Part shown: piece after piece, positions 47,557-59,600 of the stretch
Position numbering within the stretch: the first letter of the stretch is position 1
Layout of the letters: each line of letters starts with the position of its first letter
Assembly: GCA_019802505.1 (NCBI GenBank)
Contig: JAFMOC010000007.1
Location: forward strand, 10,674,001 to 10,738,000
DNA length: 64,000 nucleotides
Direction: 5' to 3'
Origin: Corydoras sp. C115
Lineage: Eukaryota > Chordata > Actinopteri > Siluriformes > Callichthyidae
The notes under the pieces: generated by a model
Seen by the model: only the letters and a program-made list of their open reading frames with translations
Database searches by the model: none
What the model was told of the DNA's origin: nothing
Position numbers and translations under genes: made by a program

Positions 47557-48299
47557 TCAATATTATTACTTATCAAAATAACAGAAAAGACTAACCTCCT
47601 CCTTCCCAGTCACACTCTCCTCAACATCTTTCTCATCAGAACAAACACTACTCTCTGGAGTTACTTCATTTCTCTGAGGTTTAATGTTAGAACTTGCATT
47701 AATGTTTCCTTTATTCTTTTTTTCACACTGTTCTTCAGGTTTAGGTTTATTTGCATCAGAATCAGTCTACAAGATACACAAGAGAAACGGAGTTGCTATC
47801 CATACTTAAGGATAATGCAATTTCATTCACAAAATGTGAAACGAAATAAAAATGTCCATGAAAATCATGTAATTCTGTATTTAATTGTCAAGCGTCTAAC
47901 TGTAACATACCTGTTGGTCAAATTTTTCTAGCCGACGCCTCACTTTCTATCTCTATAAAAAAAAAATCAAGTGATTTTGGCTCAATCATCAATGCATGTG
48001 TAATCATAGAATGTATGGTCGTGTTACTATATAATTAAGAAATATTTACCATCTTTTTCTATTTTTTCTTTTCTGCCTTTTTTAAAAAAAAGTTTTTCCT
48101 CTTCATCAACAAGCTCTTTAGCATTTTTTTCTGCCTGCTAAAATACACAATACATAAATAGTCAAAAGCTACATTTTATAACCATGCACAAATGTAATGA
48201 AAAAAGAGGACACAAGACTTACCTCTGGAGTTATATTTTCGGATGAGAAATACGTATATTTCATTTTTGGTTTATTTCTTTCACCTTTAATAAAAAAAT

Positions 48300-49930
48300 T
48301 AATAATAAAAAAAAAACACTGTATTTATTTTTTAGGTAAATCTGAAAGACTGAATGTTAGTACAAAAAGTCTTCATTAACCATATATTTTTAAATATTGT
48401 TTAGTCATCTACGTTGAAGCCCAGGTACTAGACTGTGCAGGTTTGATTATAGCCAAATCTATTTTTTTTAAACTACACTATATCAAAACAAAGTAAAAAC
48501 TGTATGGATTCTGTTTTCTCATTTACATTTTGTATCCAACTGAAGTTTAGAATACAAAATTAATTCTCTATTTGCTTTGTTCATATTTATTTATACTGTT
48601 GATTACTGGGTAGTTTCTCATACTCAAAAAGCACCTTTCTACCAACAGAACACACATTAGACATCACAACTAAAGCAATGCCACTGCAGTAATGGTGTTG
48701 ATTACAGTATAAAGTTGTAAAAATACAAAGCATAGCCACATGGAATAACTGAAAAAAATCACAATAGGTGCAAAAACAAGGAGTAACTGGCTGATAACTG
48801 TCTCATCAGTCTAAAGTTCAGATTAAAGTTAATAAATCAACTTTAAATTTAGAGAAACTTTGAGTCAACCCATTCTAAGTTCCATATTTGTAGCTACAAC
48901 AGTGCCCACTTTAAGAAAGGCATTGTGTTTTATGTTACTTCAGTTTTAATTAGTCAGTATTGGCATTTTGACCAAAGTTCAACACAAACAACTAAGTGAT
49001 TCATATTCTGTAGTCTTGCTTAGAGACACCATGCAAAACCACGGTATACTTGCCCAGTTCAAAGTAATAGCGATTAGATTTTGTGACTTTATAATGATTT
49101 ATCATAAGAATAATTTATCAAATGTATAAACTATGTGTTTACACACTAACTGATGGTAAATATGTGAAAGCTAATTATGAAGTTTACTATACAACTTTAC
49201 ATTACTCCATGAGGTGCTATATATTGCAAAATTAAAACCTAAGCATATTATTAAAATAAAAAGGGAGTTCATATTTGTGTAATGTTAGGTTTTTATAATA
49301 CTTTTAAGTAATTTAGTGAAAGTAATAATGTAAAGTAAAACTCATGAGTTGAATATTTCAGGGAACAAAGAAAATGACTATTTGATGAATGAGCATGGGA
49401 AAGAGTATGAATGGCCTGTTGCAGGGTCAGCAGAGAGATTTGAATAATGGGACTGTAAACAAGACCCTGTCATAAATTCATACCCCTGAGGGGGGCAGAA
49501 AGCAGGACCAGATAGGTTAGAAGATAGAGATGTTTTGGTCAATGTGCACATGAGAAAAAAGACTGTTGTTTGGAGGGGACGCACACACAGAAGAAGCAAG
49601 TCACGCCCTCCTGAAGGACTTAAATGGACGAACTAGAGGTCTTCGGTCAGAGTAGAGGACTTTTCTGTACACTTGGTTGTCTATTCAGTAACTTGCATTA
49701 AAATCTGTTTGGAACAACCTGCATCTCCGAGGCCGTTTATTGAACATTTAACAGTAACTTAGTTTGTTATATTTTTGTGGCTGGTAGCTTTTTGTAGCGA
49801 AGCTTAATTTATTGTTGAGTAACTAATAACATATCCTAACTACATTTTATAGATAACTTTTCCAACACTGTCTACATATTTAAACCAACATTGTATCTCA
49901 GTAAAAAAAAAACACTTCAGTGTTAAGACA
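48300..49930. other. Gene-free interval, possible solo LTR at 49330-49750
   Basis: Mostly AT-rich non-coding. 49330-49750 is denser in GC and has a layout like a retroviral LTR: a TTAAAT box near 49619, a transcript-like segment, and CTCCGAGGCCGTTTATTGAACA near its end. I could not find matching target repeats, so the LTR call is weak. No retroviral coding sequence is present. Confidence 0.3.
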
Positions 49931-49942
49931 CATTTATCGTAC

Positions 49943-49999
49943 CTGAAAATCTGTGTGAAATACTTCCTTTACAGGACCTTTACATTTTGCAGGATTGCG
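49943..49999 (-). pseudogene. Possible upstream exon of the TTC31-like gene
   Basis: 57 nt on the minus strand with acceptor GAGTTACAG and donor TTTCAG|GTACG, open in one frame. It lies between the TTC31-like exons and the ALMS1 promoter, where a first exon would be expected. Homology not recognised. Confidence 0.25.
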
Positions 50000-50559
50000 C
50001 TGTAACTCAATCTGAGCTTAATCTGAACAAAACTGATATGACTTTCTAAGTGATGTTAGTTTTTATTGCTAAGACAACCTCCACGCTCAGCTTCCAAGTT
50101 GTTGGCAACGTTCCATTATACTCTGTAGACAGTAGAGGTTTTATAAAACCTAGAAAATATAGTTTATTTGTAGTTTTGACATATTTCGAGTGTTTTTACT
50201 CACTTTCTTTCTCTCCCAAAAGTCATTCCTTTATTCTACAGCCTCAAGTACATGCAAAAAAAGGTCTAATATGCAAATTAAGTGATTATCTCATTAAGCG
50301 ACTTCTAGTGGACAGCCAATTTATACTTTCCATATTGAGGAGTTGGGAACACTGCTAAGAAGAATCGATTCTTCTGTGAATGTTTTGAATGATTCAGTTC
50401 ACTAACTAGCACTCAGCTGGTACGAATAAAGTCAGCTGCATAAAACACACACGAATACTAAGCGGAATTCATAAGAAATAATAAGTAAACAGTATTCTTC
50501 GTACTCCTAGTCTGATTCTATGATAATAGTATTAACCTAAATATCGTTGAAAATGTGCT

Positions 50560-50643
50560 TGTCCCGTTTTTTTCCAATATGCGCATGCGCGAGAATGTCA
50601 GTTATTCTCATAGAAACCCCCACCTATCCCCAATACAACAACA
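50560..50643 (+). promoter_or_regulatory. ALMS1: ALMS1 promoter with NRF-1 palindrome
   Basis: GCGCATGCGC at 50581-50590 is a perfect NRF-1 core palindrome, 54 bp before the ALMS1 ATG. No TATA box. The TTC31-like gene reads away on the other strand, so this may once have been bidirectional. Confidence 0.6.
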
Positions 50644-53600
50644 ATGGAGTCGCTGCGACCAAAGAAAGTTGAAGAAAGCATTTACACAGTGAGTCTGTTT
50701 TGTTAGTCATCCCTATTTCGAACAGAGATTTGTGTTTTGTGGAATAACTCTCTATAAAAAGTTTCTATATTCTTTCCCGCCAGCTGTATTGCTAAATATT
50801 TATTAGCTTGCTAGCGTTAGTTAGCAACGCGTTTGAAATTTAGAATGAACCGTTGCTTTAACATCTAGGTTCCAATAATTATAGCAATTAATTGGGTTAA
50901 TGGTCAACATGCATCTACCCAGCTTCCAGTATATTACTGTTCTAAATACAAACTATAACACTGGAAGTATTTGTGATAGTAGTAAAAAATTATGCCAAAG
51001 GTGTGACTCTTTGATTTTAGTCATAGCAACAGACGTGACCATCCTTCTCCTTATTTTCCTATCGTTTGTGGAATAAAAGAATAGTGCAGTGATTAGAACT
51101 CATTTCACAAATATGAATGTATGTGAGAACGAAAAAGGATTTGTGTGTGTGTGTGTGTACAGTTCGAATGCTCCGTGTCTGCGTGTGATCTGTTTTTTTC
51201 CCCCCACAAAGTAAAACTATGGTATAAAGTTAACTTCATATGGTATGAATGGTATAAAGTTAGCTCTACATGCATGCGTGTTTGTCTATTTAGTAGTGGA
51301 AATCTGTAAATGGTGGTACCCTTTTCATATATTAGTACTGTGATCGTCATCAACAACCCACATGTTATCAATCAGGAAAATCATAATACAAAAGAAATGA
51401 ATAAAGGATAATAGTATATAATAAGCGGCACGGTGGCTTAGTGGTTAGCACGTTCGCCTCTCAGCACTAGGGATTCCCGGTTCGAATCCCCATCTGGGTG
51501 GAGTTTCCATGTTCTCCCCGTGTCCGCGTGGGTTTCCTCCGGGTTCTCCGGTTTCCTCCCACAGTCCAAAAACATGGATCAAGTCAATTGAGTTCTCCAA
51601 ATTGCCCCATATAGTGTGCGTGTCTGTGTGAGTGTGTGCCCAGCGATAGATTGGTGCCCTGTCCTGGGTGTATCTGCCCAGCGCCCGAAACGTTCTCCCC
51701 TGGATGGGCATGGGGAACCCCTCCTCCCCCCCCGCGACCCTAATATAGGACGATAATGAAAACAATAAGCGGAAGATAATGAATGAATGAATGAATGAGT
51801 ATATAATAATTGTTAAATAATTCATTTGTTAGATAGTAAATAATAATAATAATTGTTGTGATTATTTTATTACCAATTTACTGTTGGTAATTACCAATTA
51901 ACCATGTTCTGCATGGTTTTAAAAAGCATTTTCAGAATCCTGTTTCTCGTCTATAGGAGGTGGAGTCTTTGCACCAACTTCCTCTAGAAGAGGATCCCAG
52001 TCAGTTTCTTGAACAACCTTCAGACATACCTCAAGCTGAATATCAGCATGAGCCCCCTCTCAATCCTGAAGAACAAATCTCTTTTGTAAGAGGCACAAAT
52101 ATGCAGCAAGTATCTGACAAGCTGGAATCTTTACAGCTAGGTAAATAAAACAGTTTTAAGACAAATGCATACATATTAATTAAAATGGCATAGAGCTCAA
52201 TAAAGTATTTTATACTCATTCTGACATCTTGTTTTACTCATCCACAGAATTGCAGGATAGCTGTTTATCGCCTGCGTTAACACTAATTCCTATGGGGAAG
52301 ATGTTCATCACTTCTGAGTCCACACTTCTACATCAGACTGATTTAGATTTTGTTTCATTAAGGTACTACATTTCAAAGTGTAAGACACATAATGCAACTG
52401 TCATTTATAATACTTTTAAAACATGTTTTGTGTCCAGGGGATCTCCAGATCTGTCTGCAGTTTCCGAGCAGTGGCCTCATTTATCACAACTAAGTAAGGG
52501 TGTAGAGTTCAACCACCCCAATGGATCTCATTTACAGATATCATTATCCCAGCATCCTTTGCAAGTGACATCTGCATTTTCAGAGGGTGAAAGTAATTGT
52601 GATTCACTTTCACAGCATAGTCTCTCACCCAACACGTCTGGTGTGTTAAATCAGGATAAAAAACAACATGGTACTGAGGTGGACAAGAGATATAAAAGAC
52701 TGCTGGATGGAGAGGAACAGTCTGGTGTGGATATGTATAGAAAAGTTGCTTCGTTAAGAGGTGTTTCAGTTCATACTTTTCCAAGACTTGAAAATAGTGA
52801 TGAGTCTTGCACACCCGCTTATTCTGTCTTAGCCCCACCAAATTGCTCTCAAAATAAGCACTCTGAAATTCAAAATAAACAAAATCCTGATGGTACCGCT
52901 ACAGAAGAAATAGAACCAAGGGTATCTCAAAGTAGAGAGCAGCCACAAGGTGGTTTATCATTTTCAGTATCTCAACGAAAGACTTCAGGGAGTGTTGGTG
53001 TGTCCTCCCAATTATCTACTATATCAAATAGTACTGTTCTTTCTAAAAACATGCTGTCAGGTGAAACCACTGACTTTCCTAACAGACAGCTTCAGCTCAG
53101 CAATGATAATGTTTTATTAGCAGCTAAGGCAAGATGCCAGACTAAGAGCAAAGACATACCAACTGGGCAGTTTATCAGTCCTGCTGTTGCAGCAGTAATT
53201 CAGAATGCACACTGGAGTTCAGGCAGGCAGACGGCAGTGGATGAATCTTTCTTAACTTCTCAACCCATGTCCCAATCCACTCCTGCAGTGCCATTTGGTA
53301 AGGAGGCACAAGTCCAAACTAGACTCTCACATCTATCCTCTTTTCAAGATTCTGTAGCTATATCTAGTCACAATAGTAGCTCCAATCCACAGCAGATACC
53401 AGCCCTGAATCTAAGTGCTGCAAATTTGCAGAGCATTCCTGAAGTGTTCACTTTATCAGCACCAGTTAAAAATCAGAGATTTTCACCAGTTCATCCTGAG
53501 ATGCCACTTAATCAAGCAACTCTCTCTTCTAGAGCAGACGCGGTTCCTAGCTTTACTTGTGTAGACACAGCTTCTGATCAAGCTATCTTGAATGCTGTTC

Positions 53601-56600
53601 AGCCTATATCTGACTGTAATCTCAATAGCAAGCACACTCTACTATCTGCAGGAAGAGTGAACTCACTACCAAGTCTCAATTATCTAGAGAAAGTAGATGT
53701 TTGGAAAGTAAATCAAAGTTCCAGTCGATCATTTCATGATGACTTGGCCTTGCAAGAGATTGACATACCTCCAAAGTCTAAAGTAATGGACTCAAAATCT
53801 GACTCATTGAACTGCAAGCTGTCCAGTCAGAATCTGCAGCATTCAAACAGAATATTAGCATTTAGCACCAACACTTGCTCACAAAATGCTAGTGAAGCCA
53901 ATAACTTAAGAGATACATTAGAGCCTGGAGTATCTGTAGCTTTGGTATCATCACATACTCAGTCCCATTCTCACTCCGCACCTGGCACAATTATCTCTGT
54001 CCAGCAGCACTGCCCAGGGTCACTTGTAAACTCTGATTCCATTTCTCCAGGTGTTAACTCAGTTAATGCTAAAAAATCACAACTCTCCAATGAATCAAAT
54101 GCACAAAGATCAGCTGATCCATCAGGAACAGGCTTTGTAACTGCACCTCATCTGCCAAACTCCAACATGCCCAGCACTCTATCTAACTCTCATGCTGAGC
54201 AAAGTCTGCACGAGTCATTATGTATAGCTTCCTCAGTTGTCAGTCTAGAAGTTGACAATTACGCTCCCTACTGGACCTCCAGACCTAGCTCTCCTCCACA
54301 TTCCTCTGAGCTTAACATTGAAGAACGAATTCCTGTAAGTATCAAAAAATATTTGATCAAAGCAAAAAGGCCTGCTTTTGTCACGTATTATATTAGGAAA
54401 TCTCTTGAAACCTTTTTTTTTTCTTTGTAGGTCTATCTTCATAACTTGGGGATTGATCAATCGCCATCAAAAATCCTGAATCCTTTCACAATACGTGGAC
54501 CTTTCAGAGAGCCTGAATTTTCACCTACAGATTTCTGTACAATCAAAGGTTCGGTAGGGACACACACTGAGAGTGCACAGCTGTCTGAAGGTGAATAAAC
54601 CATTTAATCAAGTCTTGTTAATTTTCAAAAAGCTATAATTTATACACATTGATATATTTTTCACTTTATTTTTAATTCCGTACTGTTACACTGTTTGTCC
54701 AGTTTAATACATGTGTAATAAGAATTCCTCTTTCGGTCTCTTTTAAGTTATGAACTATACATGTTTTTATGTGATAATTACAACTGTAATAACATGGCCA
54801 GCACTTGGGACACATTTACATTTTGCAAAAAAATCATTTTAAGAATTAAGACCTTGTGTATTAACAGGAATTTCTGTTTAAATTGCTTCTTGTGTCTGAA
54901 AATTATACAGGTGACGGTCCTCAAAAGGATACTTTCTCTGCTTCCAGTATGATTTCCACAGACTCCAGTGCCTCATTTACGCAGAGCTATGCAGTTCAGA
55001 AGTTAAGTAGGCCACCAAGTCCAGGAAATGTAAGGATGGCATGCCGCCAGTCAGGAACTCCAACTCAAGCTTACATTTCTCAGCACACAAACTTGCTTCC
55101 TCGATATACCTCGAGATACACTCCTCAACGAAGTGATCGTATTGGCCTTTCCACTAGCCTTGAGTCTGTGCCCATTCCTGAGCCTTGTCTGGAAGTTAAA
55201 GAGGGGAAGTCATCACTATTGGGTGCTGCAAACCTGCAAGAAATTAATTTGCTTGGATGTGCAGGAAGCCTTGTATCTGACCAGTCACCACTCACCTCAT
55301 CTGCTGGATCACACTCTTACTCGGATAGTGACACCTCCATGTTGTCACTGAGACAGAATACACAGTTGTGTCATGATGACTCGTCTCTGTCACTTGGTGG
55401 AAAGGTCTCTTTGGTTCTGGCTCGCTCTTCTTCAGACTCCGCCTTAAAGGAAAGCTCATCATTATCCTGTGGGGCTGTCTCGCTGTCCAAACTTGCTGAT
55501 CACATGTTTATGGCTTCTTCAGCAGCCACTCACATAAGGGAGGAGAATCTGAAATCACGTGACCTTCATGATGCTCCAAGGAGAACAGAGCCTGAGGGCT
55601 GTAGTGCAGCAGATCCAGACAGGGCAGGACCTGTCAATCTGTCAGTCCAACAAAGGAATGACCAGATAAAGTTAGATAACCAGATGGAAAGCCAGGACGG
55701 TGAGGAGGAGGAGTTGGGTGTTCAGAGTGACAGCAGCAGTGAGGGTTCACTGACTGCTCGGGTTGCTAAGATACTGCAGAGTGAGTCGTCAATCTCGATG
55801 TGTACCAGTCTGGCCAGCACTGCAGATTCAGAACAGGTTAAAGGTAAACAAAGTGATGCTCAAGATATTAGTATTACACTACAATAGTATTTTACAATAA
55901 TCATGAAAATCAACCCTATAAATAATAAGCCTCATTGTCATGTTCAATATGTGATTTACAGATTTGGGAATCGATATAGAAGACAGGAAGAGAATTGAGG
56001 AGATCAAAAGAGAGCTACTGCTCCACACCAAGGTACAGTTCAGGTCATGTTTAGAAGAAAATACAGTATTAAATGTTTCCGGTTTTAAGAAAGTTATACT
56101 GAAAGACTTGTATTCTGCTGTTTCTCTGTTAGTATCCATCATGGACCTGTGTCATTCATGCCATTGAATCTGACACAATTTCTTTTTTTCTTTATATCTC
56201 AGCTGAGCTCAGATTCAGACATCACTTCACAATCCAGCAGTGGGCCTCTTCCTCACATGGCTATAAGCTTTCCAGATGTGCACAGTGCTGAAAACTGTCT
56301 CACCGAGCAGCTGCAAAAAGCCCATCAGATTTCTTTTGACTCAACCGTATTAAAACCCATGTCACCACATCAAAACTTGGAGGACAAGGTGCGTCAGATC
56401 GCCTTCAAGGAAGGTTTTAGGCTTCCACAACCTCTGACATCTACCAATATAACACCTGCACAGCGTACACCCTCACCACAGCTTCAGACTCTGCTTTTGC
56501 ATGACCTTGATGCACAAAGAGGCAGTACACTAAACGGTATGTTAACATGCCTGAGATCAGAAGATGAGTTTAAACCTCAGACCCAGACTTGTAATAAAGC

Positions 56601-59600
56601 AACTGAAAGAAATGATATGGGGACAGTGACAGAGGACAAAAAGAAAAATAATGATCAGAAAGATCTGGAGAGTGAAAGAACGGCTACTTCAGCAATAAAA
56701 GAAGTGTCTTTGGAAGAGAATTCCGGTAGAAGAGAGGTTAATCCGTGTTTGGCGTCCGGCTCCGATCTTACACATAACCCTCACTTGGACCACATCAATC
56801 TTTCTCTGTCAGCAGCACCACAGCAGAATGTAATTGAAGCACCACAGTCATCTGCTATTTCCTGCAGCAACTTTGATTTGCAGATTGGAGTACAACCACA
56901 TTACTCCGAAGCTATATCTAGTATGACTTCAAAAGAGCCCCAACCTGTAGTTTCTAGCAGAAGAGAAGACCATCTCTTAAAGTGCAGCAAGATAAGCTCA
57001 GTTCAAGATAAAGATGCAGAACACGGTCAGAACTCCAAAATAATTACTGGGTTTTCACAGAAAGACTCAAGATACCAACAAACCTTTATTCCTCCCCAAA
57101 GACTCCCTGAACAATTTTCAGTTCACAAAGCTGGTAGGTGGCAGAGTACTTTGTTTTTTAGATATTTTATGCTAATTCTTAATGCAAACCTTAAAAATTT
57201 CCAGAATTTTTTATTTCCGGTTTGCAGCAAGTTGGTTCGGATTGTGATCTTATGGCAGTCTTTGTTTTTAATCTTTCCATGTCTGGTTGATTTAAATCTT
57301 ACAAAATCAACCAGGTAAACCATATTATCATTTTTTTTTTTTGTGTAGATGTTTTAGATGTCAGCCACCAATAGGTGAGTCAGCAGCATAAAAGGTACAA
57401 GAATATATGCAGCAAGCGCTTGAGAAACTCACTAAACACATAGGCGCAGATGTGGTTACAGGCTGATCAGTAGTTTAATAGTTTTTTTTAATTTTGTGAA
57501 GTAAATGGGAACACAGTAATTAGAGGACTTGAAAAAGGCTTCCATTGGAATGCTGTTACGTAGGTAATGACACGTGTGCTATGTATTTTTGGAGTTTGTG
57601 ACATTTATAGTTTTTAATACATTTTTAAGAGAAAATGGTCTTAGGGCCTAAGACATAGGGTCTTTAAAAAAAGACAGATTTTCATTCACTTTTTATCACA
57701 CTTTGAATTTCTTTCTATTTAATTCTATGGGAGAATATAGAGTGGTCGATGTCATCACCACTCTAAGTTAGAGCTAATTCAGTTTTCTCCAAACAAACCT
57801 CTGTAAAATCCTCATAATTTTACCTAGAAACAACATTTTACTTTTAAATGGGAGGGATTTTTGACCTTTCTAACGTGACAAAAATTCATAACGAAATTTG
57901 AGTTTTTGGGTTATGAGGGTTTGTTTGGCACGAGGGACTAAAACTGCTCCATAGACTTCAATGTTAATTCTTTTGTCACCTTTTCCTCATTTTTAAATCA
58001 TCATAACTTGGGGGGGGGGGGGGGCTTTCTCTGAGACACTCACACACACACAAACTTCCAATCAGGTTTAGGGGGCGTGACTAAGTGACGTCACCAGAGC
58101 AGACTGCTGCAAGTATTTCAGCTCACACAGTTCACAGAAGCTCTGGAGCATCAGGGCATCTTTTACTACCATCTTCTCCACATTTTAATGCTTTTATGGG
58201 CACAGCATTTCAAACCCTCTTTAACTCCATTTGTATTTCCGAAAAGTACTATAGTCATTGTTTTGAACCTGCAACATGTTCCAACTACAAATATTATATT
58301 GCATTCAAACTTTTAAGTCTTTACAGATTCTCTTTAACGTTTTTCAGTGTTTCTCAACATATGATTAGTAAATAGTGCTTCATTTCTTTATCTTTGAAGA
58401 AGTTCCAACACTTCTGCCTTATAAGCCTCATGGAAGTTCAGAGCTCTTCTATATGCCACAGACGGATATAGGTCACTCTACCAGCAACTCTGAAACTACT
58501 ATGGAGAGCTCGCATCCAGGTACAAAAGCCTTATTAACCTATATTCTTATGCAAAAGTATGACCATCTCTGCTTAAGGTTTTGTTGATTCATTTGCTAGG
58601 TATCAAGAAGGTTGTATATGTGCAAGTGTAATTCGGCATTTAAAAAAAGTATAATTTGAGAATTGATGTTAAATATTACCTGAATAATAAACCTGTACAA
58701 AACAGTAACTGCATGCCACAATTCTAGTGTTTTGTGCAGACGAGCAGCAGCCAATCCACCAGTCATTTATTATTAATGATGTAATTTAAATAAACCGTTT
58801 GATAATTATGGGTTTTTGCCAAATCATTTATCATAATTAGCATACATGTCATTTAAAAAAAATTGTTTTAAAAATATAACGTATAATTATCATTTAACAT
58901 TCTGTTTCTGTGGAACTTTTTGTCTCTTGCTGGTTGGTACCTCCCCTCTCACAGTGCTGCATTATTTATAATCTTTTATTGTCTGGGAGAAAGACAAAAC
59001 CTGGAATCATGTGCTTCATTAGAGAAAGCCAGGCTTTGTGGACTCTTCTCTCTTCTCTCTCACTGTAGAGTTTTCAACTCTATTTATTTTCTTTAAAAAA
59101 AAAAAAAACACTATCCTTTTTACCTAAAGGATCTGATGATGCTGTGCCACCTCGCTTTACCACTGAGGTTTTGGGCTCTAGAGAAATCGAGGACAGCAAA
59201 GTTACACCAAAGCATAAGGAGGGCATTTACAGCAAGAGGGCCAAAATGAATAGAGGTAAGATGAGAAATTGATAATAAATAGACTGATATTTTAACTATG
59301 CTTGGGAACAGGATTGTAAAGATTCATTATTTATCTATTTTTCTTGAACATTGTTTCTTGCATTTTGGATTAAACCCCCAGGAACTTCCAGCAAAAGTAT
59401 AGTTTCTGCCAGTCAACTTAAAACATCCTGCACTATTGTTGGACATGATGAGGACCGAGGTGCCATGGATTTTCCAGAGAGAGATCATGAGGGGAAAGAA
59501 GAATTTATTCCTCTGAATGTGGAAGCAGATTATAGTACAGATGATCTACAAAATCATAACCACTCTGTACAACAACATATTTTTGCTCCTGAAACACCTA

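Larger units (their letters stand above)
43400..48284 (-). pseudogene. TTC31: TTC31-like TPR gene, apparently inactivated
   Basis: Exons in order: 48223-48284, 48050-48137, 47911-47952, 47596-47766, 47135-47163, 46964-47054, 45926-46067, 45712-45816, 44907-44997, 44670-44814, 44532-44606, 44250-44366, 43634-43704, and from 43543 down. Recognisable parts: NAKELVDEEEK and Lys-rich helix, TPRs (SFAKTGDFALAVEYFTQGI, LFGNRSYCYEKLQEYTKALQDAD), a UBA-like segment (KMGYMREQST), RRM-like (SVKLLPSCNTAFINYTKEEA) and a damaged CCCH finger (PECYFCRTNGCF). TTC31 is inferred from the N-terminal helix plus TPR order and 2p13 neighbours. Lesions: frameshift at the T8 run in exon 48050-48137; TAG in its ancestral frame and another in 47911-47952; TGA in the UBA exon; no AG acceptor before 47163 and 44366; zinc-finger Cys and His replaced. 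Donor at 45712 is GC. Sequencing error could explain the homopolymer lesion but hardly all of them. Confidence 0.7.

Noticed and set aside
57348..57373. Possible ALMS1 exon with AG before and TAG|GTGAGT after
   Set aside because: It would end in an in-frame stop and change phase, while the exons at 57133 and 58400 join directly in phase and give conserved ALMS1 sequence.
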